A stretch of 49,281 nucleotides of DNA from Enterovibrio sp. JCM 19048. Its GTDB lineage: Bacteria > Pseudomonadota > Gammaproteobacteria > Enterobacterales > Vibrionaceae. Every line of letters starts with the position of its first letter. Within the stretch, counting starts at the first letter, position 1. Positions 1 through 9,036 of this stretch are shown here, piece by piece. The stretch covers positions 1 to 49,281 of the forward strand of contig BAXE01000031.1 of NCBI GenBank assembly GCA_001310415.1, given 5' to 3'. The notes below the pieces were generated by a model. That model saw nothing but the letters and a program-made list of their open reading frames with translations. It made no database searches and had not been told where the DNA came from. A program made the translations under genes and the position numbers.

Positions 1-80
1 CGGGCAAGTTTTGGCTAATCAACACGATGGTATGCAAATGAGCGTATAGACTGAAAAGAAAAGAGTTTGGGGAAATCTCT

Positions 81-608
81 ATGCGCACTGATGAATTAAA
101 ACAATACCATACCTTTTTTACCTCACCTTTGCTCGCGATGGGGCAGACGATTCCGGGGGAAAGTGATCTCCGTATCAACGAAACAGCAACCCGCGCGAGA
201 GCTGGGCTGCTGAATGTGCTCTCGGCGGTGACCATGGTGATTTTGTTGGTGCGACCTGAGTGGGATCCGGTGATCTATGTCGGCCCTTATGTGATTTTCG
301 ATATGGTGATGGCGGCTATTTTTGGTCTGACGCCGTTGAGTCCGACTGGTGTGCTCGGTACGGCCATGACAATGAAATCCAAGCCGGTGTGGAAGCCGAT
401 AAAACCGAAACGTTTTGCCTGGAGCCTCGGTGCTGCCATGGGCATTACTTGCTTGGCATTTCGCATTTTAGAGTTACCGGATATCTGGTTGTTTGCCGTT
501 TTGGGAGTCTGCTTTATGTTGACCTGGCTGGAAGCGGTATTGGGTTTTTGTGTTGGCTGCTGGATGCACGCAAAGATGTTTGGCTGTGAAGTGTGCAAAA
601 TCGACTGA
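81..608 (+). CDS. DUF4395 family integral membrane protein
   Basis: A 175-residue membrane protein with about four hydrophobic segments (roughly residues 43-60, 64-85, 112-128 and 132-155). The C-terminus ends in two CxxC pairs, Cys157/Cys160 and Cys169/Cys172, a pattern typical of DUF4395 proteins. The start follows a purine-rich GGGGAAA. The biochemical role of the family is unknown; the paired cysteines suggest thiol or metal chemistry at the membrane, which is inference. The gene appears monocistronic, with a small DUF3820 gene following after about 130 bases. Confidence 0.8.
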   Translation: MRTDELKQYHTFFTSPLLAMGQTIPGESDLRINETATRARAGLLNVLSAVTMVILLVRPEWDPVIYVGPYVIFDMVMAAIFGLTPLSPTGVLGTAMTMKSKPVWKPIKPKRFAWSLGAAMGITCLAFRILELPDIWLFAVLGVCFMLTWLEAVLGFCVGCWMHAKMFGCEVCKID

Positions 609-738
609 CAACGCGGCTCTATTTAAGAGTCTGGAGCAGAGCGGATACTTGGCGACGTTTCCAGACTCTCCCCCTCTACGACACAGCTCAAAACGGGTAT
701 ACTCTCTCGTTCTGCCCGCCATAGAAAGTATCCATCCA

Positions 739-954
739 ATGCTAGACAAAGAAAACATGCTGAAACTTGCCCGTATGAAAATGCCGTTTGGCAAGTATGC
801 AGGGCGTGTTCTGATAGACCTGCCGGAAGAGTACCTTCTTTGGTTTGAAAAACAGGGATTCCCGAGCGGTGAGCTGGGCAAACTGCTGGCACTTTGTCTC
901 GCCCTGAAAATTGAAGGTCTGGATGAAGTGGTTAAACCGCTGAAGAATATGTGA
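739..954 (+). CDS. DUF3820 family protein
   Basis: A 71-residue cytoplasmic protein. The block MPFGKYAGRVLIDLPEEYL at residues 15-33, followed by WF and a lysine/glycine-rich turn, is the DUF3820 signature ('putative quorum-sensing-regulated virulence factor' family). I take the ATG at 739, which begins MLDKEN, rather than an upstream ATG in the same frame that would overlap the DUF4395 gene. A strong hairpin terminator follows directly. The molecular function of the family is not established. Confidence 0.8.
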   Translation: MLDKENMLKLARMKMPFGKYAGRVLIDLPEEYLLWFEKQGFPSGELGKLLALCLALKIEGLDEVVKPLKNM

Positions 955-960
955 TAACAA

Positions 961-988
961 AACGCCCCGGTATCAGCCGGGGCGTTTG
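961..988. terminator. Rho-independent terminator, probably bidirectional
   Basis: AACGCCCCGG pairs with CCGGGGCGTT across a 6-nt loop. It lies between the convergent DUF3820 gene and the binding-protein gene and could serve both strands. Confidence 0.85.
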
Positions 989-1003
989 ATTATCTTGATT
1001 CGG

Positions 1004-2287
1004 TTACTGCAAATCTTCAATGTCGTATTGCGCGTCAGCCAGCGCATCATCAACCGATTTACCGGTCAGCCAGATAGACTGCAATTCACGGTTAAGCACG
1101 TCCTGAATCGCACCGTATTTTTTCGAGGGCGGGTTGTCTTGTGCAATCACGGCCGTTTCCAGATACTCATCGCGGTGTGGCAGCGCCTGATAGGCTGGAT
1201 CATTCAACACTGAGTTGCGAACAGCTATGTGTCCGGTGCGTGCCCAATCAATATTGTGGTTGTTAATCCATGCCAGTATCTGCATCGCAGCATCAAAGGT
1301 TTCAGGGTCTTTTTTCACTGCCGCCGGAATTGCCCAGATATGGGAATCTGCCCAGGTTGCGCCTTCATTGAAAATAGTTGGGAAGTTGGCGATGCGGTAA
1401 TCGGCAAGCGGTACCTTGTTGTCTTCCGCTTGCGCAGTGTAGAAGTCCACCACCCAGGTGCCGTTAATGAGCACCGCGGCATTGCCGTCTAGGAACGCCT
1501 GCTGCGATTCGGCGTAATTGAGTTTTGGATTGGCGTAGTTAGCGTCAAACAAATCGGTCAGCACCTTGATAGCTTTGCGCGCTTCTGGCGTATCCACGGT
1601 CACACCATTCTCATCAAAAATATTGCCGCCTTGCTGCCAAATCAGCGCCAGTGCAGTGCGCACGCCAAGCGGATATTGGGCAAAGTCTGCTGCCAGATAA
1701 TCCTTGCCAGTTTTCTCTTTCATTTGCTTGGCTTGTGCAAACAGCTCTTCCGGTGATGTTGGCAGCTTCGGCGAACCATCCGCATTGACCAAGCCTGCTT
1801 GCTTAAACAAATCCATGTTCAGGTGCCAGAGGTTGGCGTGGATATCCATCGGCACACCATACGTTTTGCCTTTGTAAGTCACTGCCTGTTTGGCGCTGTC
1901 TGTCCAATCATTAGGGTCAATGCCCGCCTTGGCATAGTCTTCAGCAGTGATCTCAGCAAGGATACCGACGCCGGCAAATTCCGGCAGGCGGTGCTTATGC
2001 ATGACATGGACATCTGGCGGTGTGCCGCCGGAATAGGACGCCTTGATTTGGTCATAATAATTGCCCCAATCTGTTGGCAGGGTTTTGACCGAAATGCCAT
2101 TTTTCTCGTTGCTGAAGCCAGTAATGATCGACTGGATAATACAGGCCTCGCCGGTGGCATCCGCGATTTTCTCCGGCACATCTTCACAGGCACCGAAAAA
2201 GCGCCCCAGTGTGATTTCCTTGTCTGCCGCATGCGCACTGCTTAACGAGGTTAAGGTGATAAGCGCTGCCAGGGTGAATGTTTTCAT
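1004..2287 (-). CDS. ABC transporter sugar-binding protein
   Basis: A 427-residue periplasmic solute-binding protein of the extracellular family 1 (MalE/UgpB-like) type. Residues 1-20 form a classic signal peptide ending SAHA before ADKEITLG. The mature part has features of this fold, including the GGTPPDV block and WVVDFYTAQA near the hinge. The start is preceded by AAGGAG. It is the last gene of a minus-strand operon (hydrolase, two permeases, binding protein), so the ligand is probably the sugar or oligosaccharide product related to the glycoside hydrolase. It is intact, unlike most neighbours. Confidence 0.88.
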   Translation of the reverse strand: MKTFTLAALITLTSLSSAHAADKEITLGRFFGACEDVPEKIADATGEACIIQSIITGFSNEKNGISVKTLPTDWGNYYDQIKASYSGGTPPDVHVMHKHRLPEFAGVGILAEITAEDYAKAGIDPNDWTDSAKQAVTYKGKTYGVPMDIHANLWHLNMDLFKQAGLVNADGSPKLPTSPEELFAQAKQMKEKTGKDYLAADFAQYPLGVRTALALIWQQGGNIFDENGVTVDTPEARKAIKVLTDLFDANYANPKLNYAESQQAFLDGNAAVLINGTWVVDFYTAQAEDNKVPLADYRIANFPTIFNEGATWADSHIWAIPAAVKKDPETFDAAMQILAWINNHNIDWARTGHIAVRNSVLNDPAYQALPHRDEYLETAVIAQDNPPSKKYGAIQDVLNRELQSIWLTGKSVDDALADAQYDIEDLQ

Positions 2288-2334
2288 AGGTACTCCTTAA
2301 CTATGTACAGGGCCGTGTAGAGGGTTGCGCCCTG

Positions 2335-3170
2335 CTATTTTTCTCCACCAAGGGCAAATCCCTGGATGATGTGTTTTTGAAAGATGAGGTAGGCGATGAT
2401 GACAGGCAGCGATGCAAACACGCCGGATGCCATCAAACGTCCCAAGCCTTCAGATTGTGCAAAGTTACTTTGAATGGAAGCCAAACCTACCGTGATGGTG
2501 AACATGTCAGGTTGCTGCGCTGATACCAACGGCCAGAGGTAATCGTTCCACGAATAAAGGAAGGTGATGATCCGAGCGTGGTCAATACCGGTTTTGCGAG
2601 CGGCAAGTAGATATGCCAGAACGCCTGAAACGGAGTGACCCCTTCGAGCTTGGCCGCTTCTTCCAGTTCATTTGGCACATCGCTGAAAAACTGGGTCATC
2701 ATAAAAACGCCAATCGGCAGTGCGACCCGCGGCAGGATGAGCGCGGCATAGGTGTTGTGCCAGCCCAAATCAGCAAACAGGGTGTAGAGCGGGATAAAAA
2801 TCGCCTGCTCCGGCACCACCAAACCCGCCAGCACAAAGGCATACATGATCTTGGTGCCCATAAAAGAAAGGCGCGAGAAGGCATACCCCGCCATGCTGGA
2901 AATCGCCAGCACCAACAGAGTGGTAAGGCCGGACACAATGACGCTGTTTAAAAACCAGTCCGGCGTTTTGCCAAGGTCAAACAGCGCCGCATAGTTATCC
3001 AGCGTGAACGGGTACGGCAATAGGCCATAAAGGGTATGTCCGGTATCCCGCGCCAGCAGCTCGTTGGGCTGGAAAGAAAGGGAGAACATCCACATCAGCG
3101 GCATCATCCAGACAGCGGCAAGTACCACCATCAGCGCGAGTAAAAGGGTCTGCATCGAGCGGTAATTCAT
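2335..3170 (-). CDS. ABC sugar permease, MalG-like (frameshifted here)
   Basis: Inner-membrane permease of the carbohydrate ABC importer family, 278 residues after repair. The N-terminal transmembrane helix is followed by a periplasmic loop. The EAA loop (EEAAKLEGVTPFQAFWHIYL, the ATPase contact) lies near residue 185. The reading frame breaks at about 2571-2576 just after KPVLTTLG. Adding one base restores a continuous protein through YLWPLVSAQQ to the terminal FALGGEK. Its start codon overlaps the stop of the MalF-like gene (ATGA), so the two are translationally coupled. The break looks like a lost homopolymer base rather than real inactivation. Confidence 0.85.
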
Positions 3171-4252
3171 CGTCCTTCCTCGCTTTTGTTGAGTTTCATT
3201 TGAAGCACGCTGAACAGCAGCATCAGCACAAAGAGCACCATCGCCATTGCCGAGGCGTAACCCACTTCTGAATCACGGAAAGCCGATTGATAGATGTATC
3301 GCACCAGCACCTGTGTACTGTCCCCGGGGCCACCGTTGGTCATCAGGTGAGATTGTCCGAACACCTGAAAATGCAGGATGATTTGCATGATCACCACAAA
3401 TGAGGTGGTGCGTTTTATTGAAGGCAGGACGATATACCAAAGCAGTCGCCAGCCCTTGGCATTATCGAGCCTGGCCGCTTCCAGCCTGTCAGGCGGAATG
3501 CTTTGCAAGCCTGAAAGGAACACCACCAGTGCAAAGCCCAGTGACCACCAAATCGTCGTGACGACAATAGCAGGCATGGCAAGGTGTTGGTCGGTGAGCC
3601 AGGCTGGGGCGGTAATGCCAAAGTCACGCAGAATGTTAGTGATAAAGCCTTGGCTTGGGCTGTACATCATCTGCCAGATCAAGGTGACGACAGTGACCGA
3701 GAGCACCTGAGTGCCGAAAAATACGGTACGCAAAATGGCGGCGGTACGGGTCGGTTGGTTCAGACGCATGGCCAGTACCAATGACAGAAAGGTGATGGAA
3801 GGGACGGTCAGAGCGACAAATTCCAGCGTGTTGCCGACGGCTGTCCAGAACCTACGGTCACCGACACGGGCGCGTCCTTCCGGTCCCCAGCCCATGGCGA
3901 TAATCACAAACAACGCGGCAAGTACCAGAAACACGAGGCGCAATGTGCTGAGTGCGCGGCGTTGATGCCAGCGCCATGTCAGCCAGCCAAGCCCAGAAAG
4001 CAGAATAAGCCGCAGGGTGAGGAGCTGATCCCATTCGAAATCCCAGCGTCTTGGCAGCAGCAATTTGTGATAGTTCAACATGCCGATAAAGCGTTTGCTT
4101 TCCGGGTCGAACGCCACTTCGAGCAGGTTCCAGTCATGCAAACTGATCCAAAACCCCTTGGCGAAGGGGTAGAGCAGGAACAGTGAAAACAGCAGCATGT
4201 AAGGCAACACGAACAGGTAGCCGGTCATCGCCACTTTGGTTTTATACCGCAT
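3167..4252 (-). CDS. ABC sugar permease, MalF-like
   Basis: A 361-residue inner-membrane permease. It has an N-terminal helix (GYLFVLPYMLLFSLFLLYP), two further hydrophobic segments near residues 80-115, then the standard six-helix core. The EAA motif, EAARLDNAKGWRLLWYIVLP, lies at about residue 258. The extra N-terminal helices match the longer MalF-type subunit. It is intact. The start overlaps the stop of the upstream hydrolase (TAATG) and the end overlaps the start of the MalG-like gene. It should pair with that subunit and receive substrate from the binding protein. No ATPase gene is present in the cluster. Confidence 0.88.
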   Translation of the reverse strand: MRYKTKVAMTGYLFVLPYMLLFSLFLLYPFAKGFWISLHDWNLLEVAFDPESKRFIGMLNYHKLLLPRRWDFEWDQLLTLRLILLSGLGWLTWRWHQRRALSTLRLVFLVLAALFVIIAMGWGPEGRARVGDRRFWTAVGNTLEFVALTVPSITFLSLVLAMRLNQPTRTAAILRTVFFGTQVLSVTVVTLIWQMMYSPSQGFITNILRDFGITAPAWLTDQHLAMPAIVVTTIWWSLGFALVVFLSGLQSIPPDRLEAARLDNAKGWRLLWYIVLPSIKRTTSFVVIMQIILHFQVFGQSHLMTNGGPGDSTQVLVRYIYQSAFRDSEVGYASAMAMVLFVLMLLFSVLQMKLNKSEEGR

Positions 4253-5328
4253 TACTCAGGCTCTCCGTCGGGTTGTACACATTGCGCAATCAGCGCCAGT
4301 TCATCGATATCAAACGGCTTCCCGTTTTCATCCAACAGGTCATGAAACCAGAGATTGCGTTGGTGCTCAGGCACCTCAACCAAGGCCAGGGAATCCACGT
4401 CTGGGTTTTGCCTTTGACCAAACCCCACTGAATGGCGCCTATATCTTCTTGTTTAAGCATAGGAAGTAGCGACGGATAGGTAGAGCCAGATGCCGTGCCA
4501 TCCATTCTGTGCAGAGAACAGGGCGTTCGCGAGACGGCAAGGCTTGCACCACCTTCGCCATTTGTGCGGGTTCGACATAGGCGTGGAAGGTGATGACATC
4601 AGAAAGTTCAAACGCCTTCTGTCAGTCGGGTGCGCAAACGGTGTTTCGCCTTCGGCATGCCAGGCAGCGACCGTGAGTGGCTGGATGGGGGTCATTTCCC
4701 GCACCCAGACGAACAGGTTTTCCATCAACGCATGGCTGTGCGTTTCGATGGCAATGTCGAATTCACTGTGAACCCCGTTCTTAAACAACATCCGGTTGGT
4801 GGGCTCGTTGTAGAGATCCCAAAGGATGATGCGGCTGTCATTGCCAAACTCGCTGATCACGTCTTTGGCATAGCGCTCAATCTCTGGCCAGAGGTCGCGG
4901 TTCATCACTTCCGCACGGCCAGGAGAGGCAAGCGCCTGACTGTTATGCACGCCTGATACCGGCTCAGGTTGTTTGCCATACCTCGGGCTTTCGCCGCTGA
5001 ACTCGCAATCATCCAGCAAAGTAAGGATGACCTTGATGTTGGCCGATTCACAGGCCCCCAAAAATTGGCGGATATTGGCCATCAAGGCATCACGTTCGTG
5101 TTGCCAGACGATAAAAGGCAAGTTGGTGCGCAAGGTGTTGAAGCCTACTTCGTGTGCCCAGACCAACTCCTGTTCGATTGTTTTGATATCAAAGGTGGCG
5201 TCCTGCCACATCTCGTTCCAGTTCACGGCAGTGCGTGGCAGGTAATTAAACCCGCATTGCCAACCGTGTTTCATCCGCCATCGCTGCGCGGCTGGAACTG
5301 ACCATCTTTCCTTGTTTGCTTTTCGCAT
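4252..5328 (-). CDS. GH5-like clan-A glycoside hydrolase, copy 1 (three frameshifts)
   Basis: Cytoplasmic (no signal peptide) TIM-barrel glycosidase, about 359 residues after repair, a close paralog of the 356-residue protein at 7907-8977. The acid/base Glu lies in WDLYNEPTN and the nucleophile Glu in CTEWMAR. The frame breaks at about 4617, 4492 and 4395. At each one, adding one base restores alignment to the intact paralog through [11 protein letters not shown] and the C-terminus. It is the first gene of an operon with two permeases and a binding protein, so it probably cleaves an imported oligosaccharide. Databases tend to label such proteins '1,4-beta-xylanase' or cellulase-family. The true substrate cannot be read from the sequence. 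Confidence 0.8.
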
Positions 5329-5361
5329 GTGCGACGTGTGTCCTTTACAGTCGTGTCTATT

Positions 5362-5392
5362 GCTAATTAAAATTAGCTAATAATATTAGTAA
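5362..5392. promoter_or_regulatory. Putative LacI-family operator between hydrolase operon and galM
   Basis: The sequence TTAGCTAATAATATTAGTAA at 5373-5392 recurs exactly at 7863-7882. It contains the perfect palindrome CTAATAATATTAG (5377-5389). A second palindrome, GCTAATTAAAATTAGC (5362-5377), overlaps its left edge. It lies in the divergent region between the minus-strand hydrolase/ABC operon and plus-strand galM. Assignment to the LacI-type regulator at 6682-7693 is inference from location and symmetry. Confidence 0.7.
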
Positions 5393-5575
5393 TGCCAGTA
5401 TTTGTTGAAAAAATGTGATCAAAACAGGCGCGCATTTTCGAGACATTGCTGGGCGACAGGGCGGAAATAATCGCAAAACCTGTTGATTATCAGCGCGTAA
5501 AGCATGACGAAAATCGTCAATCTCACGGCAACAAAAAAACGGTGCCGGAATCTAATGATAAGGAGCACAACTGCC

Positions 5576-6644
5576 ATGACAGTGGGATCGGTATTGACAC
5601 AATTGGAAAATACGATGGGAAATACACCGGCATTCGACGGTGCGCCCTCCAATTTGGTGCATCTTCAGAATGCAAAGGGAATGACGGCCTCATTTATGGA
5701 TGTCGGGGCAACCTGGCTTAGCTGCACCTTGCCGCTCGACACCGGGCGTCGTGAAGTGTTGCTGCGCTCGCCGGACATGGCTGAGCACATGAAGCAAACC
5801 GCGTATTTCGGGACGACTGTCGGGCGTTATGCCAACCGTATTGACGGCGGGCGTTTTTCAATCAATGGCGAGGAATTCCAGCTCAGTCAAAATGAAGGCA
5901 ACAATATCCTCCATGGTGGCAAGGATGGTTTTGATAAGCGTCGCTGGACAATTGAACACCAGACTGAGACATCCGTGACCTTCGGATTAGCCTTAAAAGA
6001 CGGTGATCAGGGCTTTCCCGGCAATCTTGTCGCGCGCGTGACGTTTACCCTGTCTGACGATAACGCGGTAGAGATCGAATACCACGCGGAATGTGACAAA
6101 ATCTGTCCGGTCAATTTGACCAACCATGCCTACTTCAACCTCGCTGGGGAAGGCTCAGGGGCGAAAAGTCTGGAACATACGCTGTTGATGCATGCGACCC
6201 ACTATCTGCCGACCCGCGCAGATTTGATCCCCGTGGGGGAGTGGAAAAACGCCGCGGGGACAGCGTTTGACTTTTCAACGGCCAAAACGATTGGGCGGGA
6301 TTTTCTGGCCGATGACGATCAGAAACTCGCAGGTGGATACGACCATGCCTTTATCTTTGATGCCGCATACTGCGATGGGCACAAAGCTGCTGCCACCCTC
6401 ATTTCACCGGATGGTGCAGTAACCATGGCGGTTGCCACCACCAAGCCTGCGATTCAGTTTTATTCCGGTAACTTTCTCGAAGGCACACCGGGCGCGAGTG
6501 GTACCTATGCGCTTTATGATGGTTTGGCGCTGGAAACCCAGTTTCTGCCAGATGGCCCGAATCACCGAGTGGGGGACGTTGAGCGGGATTTTGCAGGCGG
6601 GCGAGACTTACCGTCATACCACCCGTTACACGTTTTCTTTCTGA
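5576..6644 (+). CDS. galM: Aldose 1-epimerase (frameshifted near the end)
   Basis: Interconverts alpha and beta anomers of hexoses. Family motifs are present in order: GRYANRI, NEGNNILHGG, NLTNHAYFNLAG (catalytic His), GYDHAF and LALETQF (catalytic Glu). I choose the ATG at 5576, preceded by AAGGAG, over one 72 bases upstream. The frame breaks at about 6565. In the alternative frame the protein ends EWGTLSGILQAG to YTFSF with a stop at 6642-6644, just before a terminator. The NHPEW sequence expected in the family implies two missing bases (or one extra). Length is about 356 residues, as expected. It is divergent from the hydrolase/ABC operon and shares its operator region. Confidence 0.88.
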
Positions 6645-6648
6645 TTCA

Positions 6649-6676
6649 AAAATGCCTCCGACCGGAGGCATTTTTT
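6649..6676. terminator. Bidirectional Rho-independent terminator between galM and lacI-type gene
   Basis: AATGCCTCC pairs with GGAGGCATT around a 4-nt loop, with T-runs on both sides, between two convergent genes. Confidence 0.88.
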
Positions 6677-6681
6677 ATTGG

Positions 6682-7693
6682 CTAAAGACGCGAAGAACTT
6701 CTCACCACCAGCTCCCCTTCCACTTTCTGGCGCAGGGTCAGGATGGGTTGCTGGTTGATAAGGCACACAGGGTATCTATTGCCTGCTTACCCATCAGTGA
6801 GTAGGGCAGTTCCACTGAGGAAAGTGAGGGGAAACTTTCCGCGGCCATCGGCTGATCGTCATAACCCACCACCGCAATGTCCTGCGGGATCTTCAACCTT
6901 TCTCTGCAATGGCGTGGTAGCAGCCCATGGCCATGTAGTCACTGCCGCAGAAGATGGCTTCCGGTGGGTTTGGCAGTTCAAGCAGCGCTTTGGTTTGCAG
7001 GTGCGCCTCTTTGGGAGACCAGTTGGCTTCGCGGATATACTGGCTGTTCGGCATGATGTCAGCATCAATCAACGCCTGTCGGTAACCTTCCAGACGCTGC
7101 TCCGTCGCCAACATCCAGCTTTCCCCCGTCAGGTGGGCAATGCGTTTGTAACCTTGCTCAATCAGGTGCTGTACCGCTTTGTAAGCACCGACCATATCGG
7201 CAGGGAGAATCGCGGGTAAGTCCGATTCTGATTGCAACGTACAGTTCAACAACACTGTCGGCAGAGCCGTTTTCACGCGGCGGTTTGACAGCTCGCGGGT
7301 CATGCTGGAGGCGTAAATAACCCCCTGGTAATCACCACCATTGATTTCGGCTTCAATCTTGGCGGCAAGCTCTTCGTCATGACGATAATTAAAGGTGACC
7401 AATACGTAATCATTTGCCCACGCCTCTTCATGCGCGCCGTTAACGGCATCGATAAAAGGGTCGATGTTGTTCAGTCCGTTGATCACCAGTGCGATTTTTC
7501 TGGGACGTCCGAGAGAATGTGCCACTTTGCGGTTGGCATATCCCAGCTTTTCAGCCGTTTCCAGCACGCGTTGCTGGGTCGCTTCCGCGATTTTTACCGA
7601 AGTGGAACCGTTAAGCACCAGAGAAACGGTCGATTGCGATACACCAGCTTCAGCGGCGATATCACTCATGGTGACCTTCTTGTTCTTACTCAT
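6682..7693 (-). CDS. LacI-family transcriptional repressor (two frameshifts)
   Basis: About 337 residues after repair. The N-terminal helix-turn-helix and hinge (VTMSDIAAEAGVSQSTVSLV, then the GYANRKVAHSLG region) are typical of LacI. A periplasmic-binding-protein-like sensor domain follows (LVINGLNN, VGAYKAVQHLIEQG). Breaks occur at about 6896 (after CYHAIAEKG, continuing LKIPQDIAVVGYDDQPMAAE) and about 6762 (continuing NQQPILTLRQKVEGELVVR). I use the ATG at 7693 (MSKNKK) because the HTH normally starts within the first ten residues. It is divergent from the second hydrolase, with an operator-like palindrome between. It is the likely repressor of both hydrolase operons. Confidence 0.88.
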
Positions 7694-7854
7694 CAAAACC
7701 CTAATACGTCGTTTCCGTTGATTAAAGATATTAGCGAAAAGTGCCCACTGAAGCACCCGTGTTTAACCGAAATCACACTTTGAATTTCAGAGTGATGACG
7801 ACTTGTGACCGATACCACAAAGCTCGCCTTTCCACTGGTTGAATAAATGATTAA

Positions 7855-7882
7855 CTAATAGTTTAGCTAATAATATTAGTAA
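7855..7882. promoter_or_regulatory. Putative LacI-family operator upstream of hydrolase copy 2
   Basis: TTAGCTAATAATATTAGTAA (7863-7882) is identical to the copy at 5373-5392 and holds the palindrome CTAATAATATTAG (7867-7879). A third half-site CTAATA lies at 7855-7860. It ends 24 bases before the hydrolase start at 7907 and lies in the region shared with the divergent lacI-type gene, which suggests autoregulation as well. Confidence 0.72.
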
Positions 7883-7906
7883 ATCATTTTGATTAGGGTG
7901 AGTGAG

Positions 7907-8977
7907 ATGCAAAAGTGGTCTGTGGAAAAAGCATGGGAATGGCAGAAAAAGCAGGGTTGGCTGCGTGGTTTTAACTACCTGCCGCGCACGGCAGTGAACT
8001 GGACGGAAATGTGGCAGGCGGACACGTTCAATGCACAAGTCATTGATCAGGAACTGGCCTGGGCACATGAAGTGGGTTACAACACACTGCGAACCAACCT
8101 GCCATTTATTGTCTGGCAAGCAGACCGCGATGGCCTCCACTCCCGCATTGAAACCTTCCTCAGCCTGTGTGCCAAACACCAGATCAAAGTGATGTTGACC
8201 CCAATGGATGACTGCGGTTTTTCCGGTGACCATCCTTACCTTGGCGAACAGAAAGCGCCGGTACCGGATCTGCATAACAGCCAGGCTGCCGCGAGCCCGG
8301 GTCGCAATATCGTGATGGATACGTCGAAATGGGGCGAAGTGGAATGCTATATCCGTGACATTATCGGCACCTACAAAGATGATGCCCGCATTGTTATCTG
8401 GGATCTCTACAACGAGCCAACAAACCGCATGATTTTCACCGTCGACGGTGAGCTTGCGTACGATCTGGAAATGGAAACATTCAGCCACGCCCTGATGGAA
8501 AAAGCCTTTGAATGGGCGCGCGACATCAATCCATCCCAACCTCTCACCGTAGGCGCTTGGCATGCACCGAGTGTGCTCGACCGCACCCTGCCGATTTACG
8601 AACACCCGACAGACCAGCGCGCACTGGAGCTGTCAGACATTATTACCTTCCACGCTTACCTACCGCTGGATTTGTTCCACAAAGCGCTGGAAATCGTCGG
8701 CCGTTACGAGCGTCCTATGATGTGTACCGAGTGGCTGGCGCGACACGCCGAAAGCCTGATGCACGAACAGCTACCGGTGTTCAAAGAACACACCATTGGC
8801 TGTTACCAGTGGGGGTTGGTGAAGGGCAAAACACAGACGCACCTGCCGTGGCCTGAAATCAAACGCAACGATCCGGATTTTTGTCGTCGCTGGTTCCATG
8901 ACCTGCTCGATGACGATGGAAAACCGTACGACGAAAACGAAGTTCAATTAATCAAAACACTCGCAGAAGTGGAATAA
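7907..8977 (+). CDS. GH5-like clan-A glycoside hydrolase, copy 2
   Basis: An intact 356-residue cytoplasmic TIM-barrel glycosidase. The proposed acid/base is Glu170 ([10 protein letters not shown]) and the nucleophile Glu275 (MCTEWLAR). An aromatic-rich barrel ([36 protein letters not shown]) surrounds them. It closely parallels copy 1 at 4252-5328, indicating gene duplication with divergence. The ATG at 7907 follows GGGTGAGTGAG; an upstream TTG at 7889 is less likely. The next gene, 59 bases downstream, is a GPH symporter, so this copy probably acts on a glycoside brought in by that transporter. The exact substrate is unknown. Confidence 0.85.
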   Translation: MQKWSVEKAWEWQKKQGWLRGFNYLPRTAVNWTEMWQADTFNAQVIDQELAWAHEVGYNTLRTNLPFIVWQADRDGLHSRIETFLSLCAKHQIKVMLTPMDDCGFSGDHPYLGEQKAPVPDLHNSQAAASPGRNIVMDTSKWGEVECYIRDIIGTYKDDARIVIWDLYNEPTNRMIFTVDGELAYDLEMETFSHALMEKAFEWARDINPSQPLTVGAWHAPSVLDRTLPIYEHPTDQRALELSDIITFHAYLPLDLFHKALEIVGRYERPMMCTEWLARHAESLMHEQLPVFKEHTIGCYQWGLVKGKTQTHLPWPEIKRNDPDFCRRWFHDLLDDDGKPYDENEVQLIKTLAEVE

Positions 8978-9036
8978 AAACGTCAAGGCTCCGATATCGC
9001 CCAGAAAATAACTCCCTGATTGGAGAAACAATAATA

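Noticed and set aside
2335..3170. Reading the frameshifted genes as true pseudogenes
   Set aside because: Sequence on both sides of each break keeps conserved motifs and family length, and the breaks cluster in short homopolymers across unrelated genes, so error is the simpler explanation.
7787..8605. Long minus-strand ORF (272 codons) opposite hydrolase copy 2
   Set aside because: Shadow of a well-supported gene; translation is rich in His/Phe/Val typical of antisense reading.
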